DNA of 64,000 bases from NCBI RefSeq assembly GCF_019203965.1, contig NZ_CP076448.1, positions 2,433,001 to 2,497,000 on the forward strand, written 5' to 3'. The stretch is from Elioraea tepida (GTDB lineage Bacteria; Pseudomonadota; Alphaproteobacteria; Acetobacterales; Acetobacteraceae). Below the pieces are notes generated by a model. It saw only the letters and a list, made by a program, of their open reading frames with translations. It was not told the DNA's origin and ran no database searches. Below are positions 28,209 to 38,631 of this stretch, in pieces. The first letter of the stretch is position 1, and each line of letters begins with the position of its first letter. The position numbers and the translations under genes are program-made.

Positions 28209-29323
28209 GCGCCGCCTACGACGTGCTGATCCTTGGCGGCGGCGGTGCCGGCTGTTCGGCCGCGCTGCATCTCGCGCGGCGCGGCGCGCGCGTCGCGCTG
28301 TTCGAGCGCGGGCTCGTCGGCAGCCAGGCCTCGGGCGTGAACTATGGCGGCGTGCGACAGAACGGGCGGCACCCGGCGGAGCTGCCGATCGCCCGGCGCG
28401 CGCGCGAGATCTGGGCGCGCCTGCCCGAGCTGATCGGCACGGATTCCGAGTTCGAGGTGACCGGGCATCTGAAGCTCGCGCGCAGCGCCGAGGAGGAGGC
28501 CGAACTCGCCGCCTACATGGAGGTGGCGCGCGCGCATGACTTCCCGCTGGAACTGATCGGTGCCAACCGGCTGCGCGAGCGCTGGCCGTGGCTCGGCCAG
28601 CGCGTGGTCGCGGGCGCCTTCGCACCCGAGGACGGCGCGGCCAACCCGCGCCTGCTCGCTCCGGCCTTCGCGCAGGCTGCGCGCGCGGCAGGCGCCGAGA
28701 TCAACGAGCGGACGCCGGTCGACGAGATCGCGCACGACGGCGCAGCTTTCGTCGTGACGCATGGCGGCCGCAGCTGGCGCGCTCCCGTCGCGCTCAACTG
28801 CATGGGCTACTGGGGCGGGGCGATCGCCGCACGCTTCGGCGAGCCGGTGCCGGTCGCGCCACTCGCGCCGAACATGCTGGTGAGCGAGCCGATCCCTTAC
28901 TTCATCGAGCCGAACATGGGCGTGGTGGGCGGCGACATCTATCTGCGGCAGATACGCCGCGGCAACGTGATCTTCGGCGGCGGCCGCGGCGCGTGCGATC
29001 CCGACACGCCATGGGCGCGACCGCTGCCTGAGGCCACGCTCGCCGCCATGGCACGGGCGGTCGAACTCGTCCCTCGCCTCGCCGGCATCCACGTGATCCG
29101 CAGCTGGACCGGCATCGACGGCGAAATGCCGGACGGGCTGCCGGTGATCGGGCCGAGCCGCACCACGCCCGGGCTGATCCACGCCTTCGGCTTCTCAGGC
29201 CACGGCTTCATGCTCGGCCCCGGGATCGGCGCAATCCTCGCCGACCTCGTGCTCGACGGGCGCACCGACGTGCCGCTCGAGCCCTTCCGCATCGACCGTT
29301 TCGCCCTTGGCAGCGCCAGCTGA
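28205..29323 (+). CDS. FAD-dependent oxidoreductase, HcnC/OoxB-like (set 2)
   Basis: A 372-residue DAO-family flavoprotein with the FAD fold YDVLILGGGGAGCSAALHLA (about residues 5-24) and the C-terminal SWTGIDGEMPDGLPVIG and HAFGFSGHGFMLGP motifs. It is the third subunit of set 2, translationally coupled to the large subunit. The next gene, 45 nt downstream, encodes the importer's receptor, so the oxidised compound is probably what that importer brings in. Confidence 0.9.
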   Translation: MSAAYDVLILGGGGAGCSAALHLARRGARVALFERGLVGSQASGVNYGGVRQNGRHPAELPIARRAREIWARLPELIGTDSEFEVTGHLKLARSAEEEAELAAYMEVARAHDFPLELIGANRLRERWPWLGQRVVAGAFAPEDGAANPRLLAPAFAQAARAAGAEINERTPVDEIAHDGAAFVVTHGGRSWRAPVALNCMGYWGGAIAARFGEPVPVAPLAPNMLVSEPIPYFIEPNMGVVGGDIYLRQIRRGNVIFGGGRGACDPDTPWARPLPEATLAAMARAVELVPRLAGIHVIRSWTGIDGEMPDGLPVIGPSRTTPGLIHAFGFSGHGFMLGPGIGAILADLVLDGRTDVPLEPFRIDRFALGSAS

Positions 29324-29368
29324 TGCCGACATGATCGCGGACTGACGAGAACGATGGGGAGTGGAACG

Positions 29369-30925
29369 ATGAGACTTCGTGCGGCACGGCTTGCGGGCGC
29401 AGCTGTGCTCGGCATCGCGGCGTTCGGCGCAACCGCGTCAGCGCAGCCGCGAACGACGCTCACTGTCGGCATGGCCGCCCAGGATGTCGGCCGGCTTGAC
29501 CCGCATTTCGCGGTCTCGACGATCGACCGTGTGGCGGTCGCCTGGATGTTCAACGGCCTCGTGCGGTTCAAACCCGGCAGCATCAACCCGGCCGAGATCG
29601 AGCCTGACCTCGCCGAGCGCTGGGAGGCGAGCGCGGACGGCCGAACCTGGACCTTCTTCCTGCGTCGCGGCGTGCAGTTCCATGGCGGGTTCGGCGAGGT
29701 CACGGCCGAAGACGTGGCCTTCAGCCTGCGTAAGGCGGCGCAGCCCTCGACGTCAGCCTTCTCCGGCGATTTCCGTGCCTTCGAAGCGGTCGAGGTGGTC
29801 GACCCGTACACGGTGCGGATACGCCTGCGCGAGAACGTTCCGAGCCTGCTCGGGCTCGTGACCAACTATGCCGGCGGCTACATCGTCTCCAAGCGCGCGG
29901 TGGAGCAGAAGGGCGACGCCTTCGTGCGCGCGCCGGTCGGCTCCGGCCCCTTCGCCTTCGCCTCGGTGACGCCGAACCAGTCGCTCGAACTTGCGGCGCA
30001 CGAGGGCTATTTCCGGGGCGCGCCGCAGATCAAGCGGATCTCGTACCGGTTCATTCCGTCCGACGCCTCGCGCGACCTCGCTTTCCAGAACCGCGAGCTC
30101 GACATCAACTACGGCCGCGCCCAGACGGCCTGGATCGAGCGCACGCAGCGTTTGCCGAACGTCATCGTCGACGTCTTCGAACCGGCGGAACTCGCCATCC
30201 TCAACATCAACACGCGCCAACCGCCGTTCGACGACATCCGCGTGCGCCGCGCGATCGCGCACGCGATCGACCGCTCAGAGCTCGTGCGCTGGCGCGGCGA
30301 GGCGGTCGCGCGCGAGGGGCAGTCGCTCGTGCCCCGCGGCTATCTCGGCTTCACCGCCGACGTCCCGCTTCCCGGCTTCGACCAGGCGCGGGCGCGGGCG
30401 CTGCTTGCCGAAGCCGGGCATCCGAACGGGTTCACGGTGCGCGTGATCCACACCCAGTTGCCGGAAATGCTGAGCGCGATGCAGGTGGTGCAGCAGCAGC
30501 TGCGCCGCGTCGGCATCACGCTCGACCTGCAGGTGGTCGAGCACGCGACGTTCCACCAGCAGATCCGCCAGGATCTGAGCCCGCTCGTCTACTATGCCGC
30601 GGCGCGCTTTCCGGTCGCCGACATCTATCTCACGCAGTTCTACCACGGCCGGTCGATCGTCAAGACGCCGACCGCCGTCACCAACTTCAGCCACTGCTCG
30701 ATGGCCGACGCGGAGATCGACGCCGCGCGCATCGAGACCGATCCGCAGAAGCAGCTCGCCCTCTGGGCCGCCGCGCAGCGCAAGCTGGTCGAGGCGGTGT
30801 GCGGCGTGCCGCTGTTCGAGACCATGCTGGTGTTCGCGCGCCACGAGAGCGTCGATTACGGCTACGAGCTCAAGGGCTCGATGTCGCTCGGGCCGCTGAT
30901 CACGGAGGCGACGCGATTCCGGTGA
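29369..30925 (+). CDS. ABC transporter substrate-binding protein, family 5
   Basis: A 518-residue periplasmic receptor of the peptide/opine solute-binding family with a signal peptide (about residues 1-26, ending ASAQ). The family pattern LAERWEASADGRTWTFFLRRGVQF and RVRRAIAHAIDRSELV is clear. It is a close paralogue of the lone receptor at 19404-20918. The ATG at 29369 has GGGGAG 7 nt before it; an ATG at 29354 is in frame but has no such site. It is followed by two permease genes and a DppF-type ATPase gene. Confidence 0.93.
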   Translation: MRLRAARLAGAAVLGIAAFGATASAQPRTTLTVGMAAQDVGRLDPHFAVSTIDRVAVAWMFNGLVRFKPGSINPAEIEPDLAERWEASADGRTWTFFLRRGVQFHGGFGEVTAEDVAFSLRKAAQPSTSAFSGDFRAFEAVEVVDPYTVRIRLRENVPSLLGLVTNYAGGYIVSKRAVEQKGDAFVRAPVGSGPFAFASVTPNQSLELAAHEGYFRGAPQIKRISYRFIPSDASRDLAFQNRELDINYGRAQTAWIERTQRLPNVIVDVFEPAELAILNINTRQPPFDDIRVRRAIAHAIDRSELVRWRGEAVAREGQSLVPRGYLGFTADVPLPGFDQARARALLAEAGHPNGFTVRVIHTQLPEMLSAMQVVQQQLRRVGITLDLQVVEHATFHQQIRQDLSPLVYYAAARFPVADIYLTQFYHGRSIVKTPTAVTNFSHCSMADAEIDAARIETDPQKQLALWAAAQRKLVEAVCGVPLFETMLVFARHESVDYGYELKGSMSLGPLITEATRFR

Positions 30926-30953
30926 GCAAGGGCCGGCCGGCCGGGTCCGGCGG

Positions 30954-31895
30954 ATGATCGGGTTCGTAGTGCGGCGGCTGGTCGCCGCAGTGCCGACCTT
31001 GATCGCCGTGCTGACGCTGGTGTTCGTGATCGTCCGCATCGTGCCGGGCGATCCGGCGCTCGTGATCCTCGGCGATCAGGCGACGCCGGAGGCGATCGCG
31101 GCCCTGCGCGCGCGTCTCGGCCTCGATCGTCCGCTGCACGAGCAATACCTCGACTTCCTGCTCGCGTCGCTGACCGGCGACTTCGGCACCTCGCTCGTCA
31201 CCGGCCGGCCGATCCTCAGCGAGGTCGCGGGTGTGCTGCCGCACACGCTCGATCTCACCGCCGCGGCGATGCTGATCGGCGTGGTGATCGGCGTGCCGGT
31301 CGGGATCTGGGCGGCGTTGCACCGCAACCGCGCGATCGACGTCGCGGCGCGCATCCTCTCGCTGCTCGGCCTATCCTTTCCGGTGTTCGTCTCGGGGATC
31401 TTCCTGCTGCTTCTGTTCGCGCTCCACTGGAGGCTGTTCCCGGTGATCGGCAATGCCAATCTGTCCGATCCCGCCGACAGGCTGCATAAGCTCGTGCTGC
31501 CCGCGATCACGCTTGGACTCGTGATGGCAGCCTACATCACACGGGTGACGCGGAGCGCGATGCTGCAGGTGCTGTCGGAGGACTTCATCCGCACCGCGCG
31601 CGCCAAGGGCGTGCCTTGGCGTGCCGTGGTGTGGAAGCATGGCTTGCGCAACGCCCTCATTCCGGTGGTCACCGTGGTGGGGCTCTATGTCGGAATCCTG
31701 ATCGGCAATTCGGTGCTGACCGAGATCGTCTTCAACCGTCCCGGCCTCGGCAAGATTATCGTCGGTGCCCTGAACCAGCGCGACTACTCCATGCTTCAGG
31801 GCCTGATGGTGATCTACTGCTTCCTGATCGTGGTCGTGAACCTGATCACCGACCTCACCTACGGGCTGATCGATCCGCGGGTGAAGCACGCATGA
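30954..31895 (+). CDS. peptide-type ABC transporter permease (DppB-like)
   Basis: A 313-residue inner-membrane permease with the DppB family N-terminus (VVRRLVAAVPTL), the conserved VRIVPGDPALVILG region, about six hydrophobic helices and the EAA loop RTARAKGVPWRAVVWKHGLRNA. Overlaps the DppC-like gene by ATGA. It belongs to the importer formed with the receptor at 29369 and the ATPases at 24898 and 32767. Confidence 0.95.
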   Translation: MIGFVVRRLVAAVPTLIAVLTLVFVIVRIVPGDPALVILGDQATPEAIAALRARLGLDRPLHEQYLDFLLASLTGDFGTSLVTGRPILSEVAGVLPHTLDLTAAAMLIGVVIGVPVGIWAALHRNRAIDVAARILSLLGLSFPVFVSGIFLLLLFALHWRLFPVIGNANLSDPADRLHKLVLPAITLGLVMAAYITRVTRSAMLQVLSEDFIRTARAKGVPWRAVVWKHGLRNALIPVVTVVGLYVGILIGNSVLTEIVFNRPGLGKIIVGALNQRDYSMLQGLMVIYCFLIVVVNLITDLTYGLIDPRVKHA

Positions 31896-32766
31896 CGACG
31901 AGGGCTGCTGCACCCGCCTTCATGCCTGTTGCGCCGCTGCGTCGCGCGGTCGCGCGGTTCCTCGCGAACCCGACCACAGGTATCGGCATCATCCTCTGCG
32001 TGCTGATCGCACTCTCGGCGATCCTCGCCCCGTGGCTTTCGCCGCACGATCCGATCGAGCAGGATGTGATCGCCCAGTTGAGCCCGCCGAGTGCCAGGCA
32101 TCCGCTCGGAACGGACTATTTCGGTCGCGACGTGCTCTCGCGCATCCTCTGGGGCGGGCGGATCAGCTTGATCGTCTCGCTAACCGCAATCGCCGCGGCG
32201 ATCGTGATCGGCGGCGCGATCGGCATGATCTCGGGATATGTCGGCGGCCGCTTCGACACCTTCGTCATGCAGGTGATGGACGTGCTCTTGTCCTTCCCGA
32301 GCCTCATCCTCGGCCTGGTCGTGGTGGCGCTGCTCGGGCCGGATCTCGTCAATCTGGTGGTCGCGATCGGGCTGACCGCGATTGCGCCCTTCGCGCGGAT
32401 CGCCCGCGCGCCAGTTCTGGCGCTGAAGCAGCGCGCCTTCGTCGAGGCCGGCCGTGCGCTCGGCTACAGCCACGCGCGCATCCTGTTCGTGCACATCCTG
32501 CCAAACATCCTCTCGGAGGTGCTGGTGATGGGCAGCCTCTGGATGGCGACCGCGGTGCGCACCGAGGCGTCGCTCTCGTTCATCGGCCTCGGGGTGAAGC
32601 CGCCGACGCCGACCTGGGGCGGGATGATGCGCGACGGGTTCGAGAACATCCTCGACGCGCCGTGGCTCGCGATCTTCCCAGGAATCGCGATCCTGCTCCT
32701 GGTGCTCGGGCTGAACATGGTGGGGGATGGGCTTCGCGACGCCACCGATCCGAAGCTCCGCGCCGA

Positions 32767-32770
<4 letters not shown>
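31892..32770 (+). CDS. peptide-type ABC transporter permease (DppC-like)
   Basis: A 292-residue permease with an N-terminal cytoplasmic segment, the LGTDYFGRDVLSRILWGGR motif and the EAA loop EAGRALGYSHARILFVHILPN of DppC proteins. It overlaps both the DppB-like gene and the ATPase gene by ATGA. Unlike the minus-strand operon's DppC, it is not fused to an ATPase. Confidence 0.95.
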
Positions 32771-33726
<956 letters not shown>

Positions 33727-33972
33727 TGGCAGAGGGCGGAGGCCGGGCCGCTCAACCGGCTGAGGCGAAGCCTCGGCTGAGGGGGGCGCCACGTCGTCCG
33801 GTCGTCGCGTGTCACCGCGACGAACGTCCTGTGCCCGAGGCAGACACGGGTGGAGGATCGTGACGGGCTGCTACCCTGGTTGACAGTCCGTCGTGCCGCA
33901 CCGCCTGCGCCGCGGGCTGACCCGACCAGCCGTACGTCTCGCCACTTGGCACCGGGTATGGCGGTCCGAACC

Positions 33973-35031
33973 CTAGCGGATGAAGACCTGGACCTCGGTC
34001 GCGGCGATGTCGCGGCGGGTGGAAGCAGACAGGCTCAGCCGCTCCGATGGCAGGCCCATCTCGACGAGCGTCCGCGCCACGCCTTCCGCTTGGCGCCGCG
34101 CCTCCGACGCTGCCCTCGCCTGATCGGCCGGCTCGCCACGCGCCGGCGCGATGCCGACGAGTTCGAAGCTGATGCCGGGGTTGCGATCGAGCGCCGCCGC
34201 GACGGCCTCGTAGAGCGGCTGGCGATAGGCGACATCGGGCCGGTCGAACCGGATCGTCACGAGCGGCCGTCGCGTCGCCGCAACCGGCGCAGGCGGCGGC
34301 CGAAGCGCGGGGGAGGTGGCGATCCGCTGCGACAGCGGCGCGCCGAACATCCGCCCCGAGTTGATGGCGAGCGCGAGCGAGCCGAGCGACCGCCGTTCGG
34401 AGGCGAGCGCCGAGGACTGCCGGCTGATGTCGTCGGTGATGTCGCCGAGCAGGCGATCGATCACCACGAGCGTTCGGTTGGTGTCGTCCTCGAGCAGCCC
34501 GAGGTTGCGATGGTCCTGATCGACGCCGCCCGAGAGACGATAGGCGTTGCGGATCGAGCTCTGCAGGAAATTGGCCTGCGACGCATTCGCCGCGACGCGC
34601 GGCGACAGCGCCGAGAGCCGCGCGAGGTTCTGGTCAAGCTGGCCGAGCAAGGCCTGCGCCTCGTTCCACTGCGCGATCAGTTCCGGGTTCCCCGGGGTGG
34701 TGCCGACCTGGAGCCGGGCGGTCACGGTGCCGACGATCGCCTGGTAGCGCGCCGTCTGATCCACCATCGCCGCGCGGAGGAGCCGGGCCTCCTCGGCATT
34801 ATCGATCACCGACGCCTTGAGGCCCGAGAGCTCGCCCGCGAGAAGCTGCACGCGGGCATCGACCACGGTTCCGGTGGGCACAAGCCGCGGCGCGCCCGGG
34901 GTGAGAGATGACGCATCCGCAGGCAGCGGCGCGGGCTGAAGCTGCGGCGACACGGCCGGCTGGCAGCCGGCGATCGCGAGCGCGGCAAGGGCCGGGAGAA
35001 GACGGGAGCGAGCGGAGCGTCGCGCAGGCAT
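33973..35031 (-). CDS. lipoprotein with OmpA-like C-terminal domain
   Basis: A 352-residue putative outer-membrane lipoprotein. The N-terminus is basic then hydrophobic and ends in the lipobox LAIAGC, with the lipidated Cys at about residue 23. The middle is long, polar and helical. The last about 95 residues (RFDRPDV to EVQVFIR, including ASEARRQAEGVARTLVEMGLP) resemble the OmpA-type peptidoglycan-binding fold, but the full consensus is not met. The ATG at 35031 is chosen because it places the signal peptide correctly; an upstream in-frame start would bury it. Function beyond envelope anchoring is unknown. Confidence 0.7.
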   Translation of the reverse strand: MPARRSARSRLLPALAALAIAGCQPAVSPQLQPAPLPADASSLTPGAPRLVPTGTVVDARVQLLAGELSGLKASVIDNAEEARLLRAAMVDQTARYQAIVGTVTARLQVGTTPGNPELIAQWNEAQALLGQLDQNLARLSALSPRVAANASQANFLQSSIRNAYRLSGGVDQDHRNLGLLEDDTNRTLVVIDRLLGDITDDISRQSSALASERRSLGSLALAINSGRMFGAPLSQRIATSPALRPPPAPVAATRRPLVTIRFDRPDVAYRQPLYEAVAAALDRNPGISFELVGIAPARGEPADQARAASEARRQAEGVARTLVEMGLPSERLSLSASTRRDIAATEVQVFIR

Positions 35032-35369
35032 CGTCAGGGTCAGGTCCCCCTCGGCGGCGATGGGTCTGTCATGGCGATCAGGCGGCGGGCGTGCAACCAA
35101 CGCGGTTCTCTAGCACCCTGCGCGCGCAAGGGTCGAGGGGGGAGGGGAGCGGATTGAAGCCGTTCCGGGGGCGGGGCCGACGAGGGCGCGACCGCTCGGG
35201 AGGAGGACGCACACGCGGGCGATCCGAGGTGGCGGACGCCCCCGCTCGGCGCTTCGGCTCGGGCGTTGTTCCGCCCGGCCCGCGGCCACACGGCGGCGGG
35301 TGCGCGCGCACGGGATTTTCTCCGCGGCCCTGCCGTGCTCGACTGGAGGATGAAACTGAGGAGGGGTGG
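35032..35369. other. divergent intergenic region before the carbamoylase gene
   Basis: This 338-nt stretch is very G+C-rich, with purine-rich runs around 35130-35215. It separates the lipoprotein gene (minus) from the N-carbamoyl-amino-acid hydrolase gene (plus). No convincing gene, promoter pair or dyad was recognised apart from the GAGGAGGGG ribosome site at its right end. Confidence 0.4.
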
Positions 35370-36350
35370 ATGACACGTCGCATCACCGTTGGCGCCGCGC
35401 AGCTCGGCGCGATCCAAAAGTCGGACAGCCGCAAGGTCGCGGTCGAGCGCATGCTGGCGCTGATGGCCGAAGGCCACCGTCGGGGGGTGGAGCTGATAGT
35501 CTTCCCCGAGCTCGCGCTCACCACCTTCTTCCCGCGACATTACGCCGAGCGGATCGAGGAGATGGACCACTGGTTCGAAACGGCGATGCCGTCGAACGAG
35601 ACCGCGCCGCTGTTCGAGGCGGCGCGCCGCTACCGGATGGGCTTCCACCTCGGCTATGCCGAGCTCACGACGGAGGCGGACGAGACGGGAACGGTTCGGC
35701 CGCGCCGGTTCAACACCGCCATCCTCGTCAATCCCGACGGGCGGATCATCCTCAAATACCGGAAGGTGCACCTGCCGGGACATGCCGAGTTCGACCCGAA
35801 CCGCCGCGTGCAGCACCTCGAGAAGCGCTATTTCGAGGTCGGCAATCTCGGCTTTCCCGTGGTCCGCTCGCCCATGGGGCGGGTGGAGGGCGGCATCAAC
35901 ATGGGTCTCCTGATCTGCAACGACCGGCGTTGGCCGGAGGCCTGGCGCGTGCTCGGGCTGCAATCGGTCGAGCTCGTGATGCTCGGCTACAACACCCCCT
36001 CCATCAACCAGGACGCCAAGGGCTGGGAGGCGCACCACCTCCGTGTGTTCCACTCGCACCTTTCCGTCCAGGCCGGCTGCTACCAGAACGCCACCTGGGG
36101 CGTGGCGGTGGCGAAAGCCGGGGTCGAGGACGGGGCGGAACTCTTCGGCCACTCGATCATCGTCAACCCGCAAGGGGAGATCGTGGCGATGGCCGACAGC
36201 TGGGAGGACCAGCTCGTCACCTATGACTGCGACCTCGAGATGTGCCGCCTCGGGCGGACGACCATCTTCAACTTCGCCGCCCATCGCCGTCCCGAGCACT
36301 ATCAGCGGATCGTGTCGCAGGTCGGGGCGGTCGAGCCGCCGATGGTCTAG
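35370..36350 (+). CDS. N-carbamoyl-D-amino acid hydrolase (D-carbamoylase)
   Basis: A 326-residue nitrilase-superfamily amidohydrolase closely resembling the Agrobacterium D-carbamoylase, which converts N-carbamoyl-D-amino acids to D-amino acids, CO2 and ammonia. The Glu-Lys-Cys triad is present: Glu47 in VFPELALTTFFPR, Lys132 in KYRKVHLPGH and Cys183 in LLICNDRRWPEAWR. Further family segments are QHLEKRYFEVGNLGFPV and GYNTP. The strong site GAGGAGGGG precedes the ATG at 35370. A hydantoin-racemase-like gene lies just downstream on the other strand, consistent with a hydantoin pathway. No D-hydantoinase of the dihydropyrimidinase type is in the window. Confidence 0.93.
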   Translation: MTRRITVGAAQLGAIQKSDSRKVAVERMLALMAEGHRRGVELIVFPELALTTFFPRHYAERIEEMDHWFETAMPSNETAPLFEAARRYRMGFHLGYAELTTEADETGTVRPRRFNTAILVNPDGRIILKYRKVHLPGHAEFDPNRRVQHLEKRYFEVGNLGFPVVRSPMGRVEGGINMGLLICNDRRWPEAWRVLGLQSVELVMLGYNTPSINQDAKGWEAHHLRVFHSHLSVQAGCYQNATWGVAVAKAGVEDGAELFGHSIIVNPQGEIVAMADSWEDQLVTYDCDLEMCRLGRTTIFNFAAHRRPEHYQRIVSQVGAVEPPMV

Positions 36351-36483
36351 CCGCGCTCAGGCGACCGGCGACGCGCATCGCGCATCCGGGCCGGCCGGGC
36401 CTGTGCGGTGGGGGGCGGCCGGATGGCCGAGATCGAAGGGCCTCTCGGCAGGGCTTGCGCCAGCCGAGCGGGGCGCGGGCGGA

Positions 36484-36918
36484 TCACCGACCGGCGAAGG
36501 CGCGGTCGAGCTCCTCGCGCTCTGGGCAGCCCGTAGGGCAGAGGCGCGCGAGCGCCGCGCGCTTCTCCTCCGCTTCGGCGCGCCGCCCCTCCTCGAGCAG
36601 CATTACCCCGTAATAGGCGAGCGCCCAGCGGTTCTCCGGGTCGAGCCGGAGCGCGAAGCGGTAATGCGCCGCCGCCTCGTCGCGTCGCCCGGCGTTGCGC
36701 AGCGCGAAGGCGAGATAGACGTGCAGGTCGGGCACCAACGGGTCGCGCTTCACCGCTTCGATCAGGAACGGGATGGAGAGCTCGAACCGTTGTTGCCGCA
36801 CCAGCGCCTCGCCGGTGACCCGATCCTGGTCGATCCCGGGGCCTTCGGCCGGGGGCGGGGCGACCGCGGCGGCCGGCGCGGCCGCGAGCGCGAGGAGGAG
36901 GAGGGAGGGCGCCCTCAT
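36484..36918 (-). CDS. small secreted TPR protein
   Basis: A 144-residue protein with a signal peptide (about residues 1-19, hydrophobic LLLLALAAAPAAA) and about two tetratricopeptide repeats (about residues 35-115; HYRFALRLDPENRWALAYYGVMLLEEGRRAEAEE). TPRs mediate protein contacts. It overlaps the racemase-like gene upstream by ATGA (36915-36918), so the two are co-translated, though a shared function is not obvious. Two C-terminal cysteines (CPTGC) are present. Confidence 0.8.
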   Translation of the reverse strand: MRAPSLLLLALAAAPAAAVAPPPAEGPGIDQDRVTGEALVRQQRFELSIPFLIEAVKRDPLVPDLHVYLAFALRNAGRRDEAAAHYRFALRLDPENRWALAYYGVMLLEEGRRAEAEEKRAALARLCPTGCPEREELDRAFAGR

Positions 36919-37598
36919 TCAGCCGCTCGCTCGATCGCTGCGCCTCGCCCAGGCAGGACACGGGCAAGCGCCGCCGCGGCCGCTGCCTGGGCGGGCTCGA
37001 CCACGGGAAGGCCGACCGCCTGCTCGACCGCCTCCGCATGGTGCGCCATGCCCGCACAGCCGAGCACGATCGCCCCCGCCCCAGCGGCGGCGATCTCTCG
37101 CCCCGCCGCCACCATGCGGTCGCGCACCGCTACCGGGTCGAGCAGCGCCTCGAGGCTGACATCGAGCGGGATCTCGAGGACGAGCTGGCGCTCGGCCCCC
37201 ATCTGGCGCAGGGCGAGCGCGTGCCGTGACACGGAGGGGCGCGCGAGCGCGATCACGCCGAACGAGCCGGCGAGCGCAAGCGCCTGGGCGACTGCCGAAG
37301 AAAACATGCCGAAGACAGGCCGCGTCGTTGCCTCCCGTGCCGCCGGAAGGGCGGGGTCTGAGGCGCAGGCGATCACGAAGGCGTCGGTCCTCGCCTCCTC
37401 GCGGGCGATGCAGGCGAGGATGGGGCCGGATGCGGCGAACCAGTCTGACCAGGAGCGGATCGCCGGCGGCCCCTCGGCGAGCGAAACGACCTCGAGCGCA
37501 GGCAGGCCGGGGGCGCGGAACGGCGCGAGCGCAGCGGCGATGCCGTTACCGCAGGCCGCGTTGCGATTCGGGTTGATGAAGAGGATTCGCCCGCCCAT
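36915..37598 (-). CDS. Asp/Glu/hydantoin racemase family protein
   Basis: A 227-residue cofactor-independent racemase-family protein. The N-terminus RILFINPNRN is that of hydantoin racemase and allied arylmalonate-type enzymes. The two catalytic cysteines are placed as expected: Cys78 in VIACASDP and Cys181 in VLGCAGMA. It may racemise 5-substituted hydantoins or a related amino acid, which would suit the D-carbamoylase gene 0.6 kb away. The ATG at 37598 is preferred to a TTG at 37634. Confidence 0.85.
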   Translation of the reverse strand: MGGRILFINPNRNAACGNGIAAALAPFRAPGLPALEVVSLAEGPPAIRSWSDWFAASGPILACIAREEARTDAFVIACASDPALPAAREATTRPVFGMFSSAVAQALALAGSFGVIALARPSVSRHALALRQMGAERQLVLEIPLDVSLEALLDPVAVRDRMVAAGREIAAAGAGAIVLGCAGMAHHAEAVEQAVGLPVVEPAQAAAAAALARVLPGRGAAIERAAE

Positions 37599-37712
37599 GC
37601 CGCCACTCTGCGCGAGGCCCCGGCCCTCCGCCAAGCGGAGCGCGAGGCCCTTGCACCATCGTCACCGAAGCATCACCATGGTGCATCGCAACACGACGGA
37701 AGCGCCAGAGTG

Positions 37713-38147
37713 ATGACCCACCGGCAGCCGGGGATGCCCGAGGCCCCCGCCGCCCTGTTGCCTCGGCCGCCGCTCTGGACGGCCCTGGCTCGTGGCGCCC
37801 TCTGCCGCTGCCCCTCCTGCGGGGCCGGGCCGCTGTTCGCCGGCTTTCTCGCTCTCCGCCCACGCTGTGCGGCCTGCGGCATTCCGCTCGGCAGGATCAG
37901 GGCGGATGATGCGCCGCCCTATTTCACGATCTTCCTCGTCGGCCACATCGTGGTGCCGCTGATGCTTCTGGTCGAGCGCGCGAGCGCGCCGCCCTTGTGG
38001 CTGATGGCCGCGATCTTCCTGCCGCTGACGCTCGTCCTGTGCCTTCTCTGTCTCCGCCCGGTGAAGGGGGCGACGGTCGGGGTGATGCTCGCCTTCGGCA
38101 TGACAGGGAGCGAGCAGGGGCCGGATCTGCCCGAACGCCCCGGCTGA
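37713..38147 (+). CDS. DUF983 family membrane protein
   Basis: A 144-residue protein of the DUF983 family. A zinc-ribbon-like pair of CxxC motifs (CPSC at about 33-36, CAAC at about 52-55) precedes two long hydrophobic segments (about 70-90 and 95-115). This arrangement is typical of the family, whose function is unknown and which often lies near cytochrome oxidase or basic metabolism genes. A GTG at 37710 is an alternative start. First of a three-gene run with UPF0262 and mtnA. Confidence 0.88.
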   Translation: MTHRQPGMPEAPAALLPRPPLWTALARGALCRCPSCGAGPLFAGFLALRPRCAACGIPLGRIRADDAPPYFTIFLVGHIVVPLMLLVERASAPPLWLMAAIFLPLTLVLCLLCLRPVKGATVGVMLAFGMTGSEQGPDLPERPG

Positions 38148-38151
38148 GCCC

Positions 38152-38631
38152 ATGCCGCAGAGCACCCGCATCGGCCAGGTGGTTCTGGAGGGCGAGGCGC
38201 TGACGCGGCTGAACGACGAACTCGAGGCCGACCGTGCGGCGGCGGTGGCCGACATCCTGCACGAGAACCGTTTCGTTCCCGCAGGGGCCCCGGACGGCCC
38301 CTACACGCTGCATCTCGGCCTGGTCGAGGGGCGGCTCGCCTTCGACATACGCCGCGCCGACGGCACGCCGATCACCGCCGTGGTGCTCGCGATGGGCCCG
38401 TTTCGCCGGCTGATCAAGGACTATCTGATGATGGTGCACGCCCATGCCGAGGCCGTGTCTGAAGGCCGTGAGGCGCGCATCCAGGCGATCGACATGGGCA
38501 GGCGAGGGGTGCACAACGAGGCGGCGGAACTGCTGCGCAAGCGGCTCGAAGGCAAGATCGAGGTGGATTTCGACACCGCGCGCCGGCTGTTCACGCTGAT
38601 CTGCGTCCTGCACCAGAGGATCACCCACTGA
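38152..38631 (+). CDS. UPF0262 family protein
   Basis: A 159-residue soluble protein of the UPF0262 family, which is common in Alphaproteobacteria and has no assigned function. Recognisable family segments are the ILHENRFVP region and FRRLIKDYLMMVHAH-EA near residues 84-100. It has a conserved, charged helical C-terminus. It starts 4 nt after the DUF983 stop and overlaps the mtnA start by one nucleotide. Confidence 0.88.
   Translation: MPQSTRIGQVVLEGEALTRLNDELEADRAAAVADILHENRFVPAGAPDGPYTLHLGLVEGRLAFDIRRADGTPITAVVLAMGPFRRLIKDYLMMVHAHAEAVSEGREARIQAIDMGRRGVHNEAAELLRKRLEGKIEVDFDTARRLFTLICVLHQRITH

Noticed and set aside
26481-28625. Open frame of about 700 codons on the minus strand
   Set aside because: It is antisense to the set 2 iron-sulfur and flavoprotein genes and is composed of arginine- and alanine-rich sequence without motifs.
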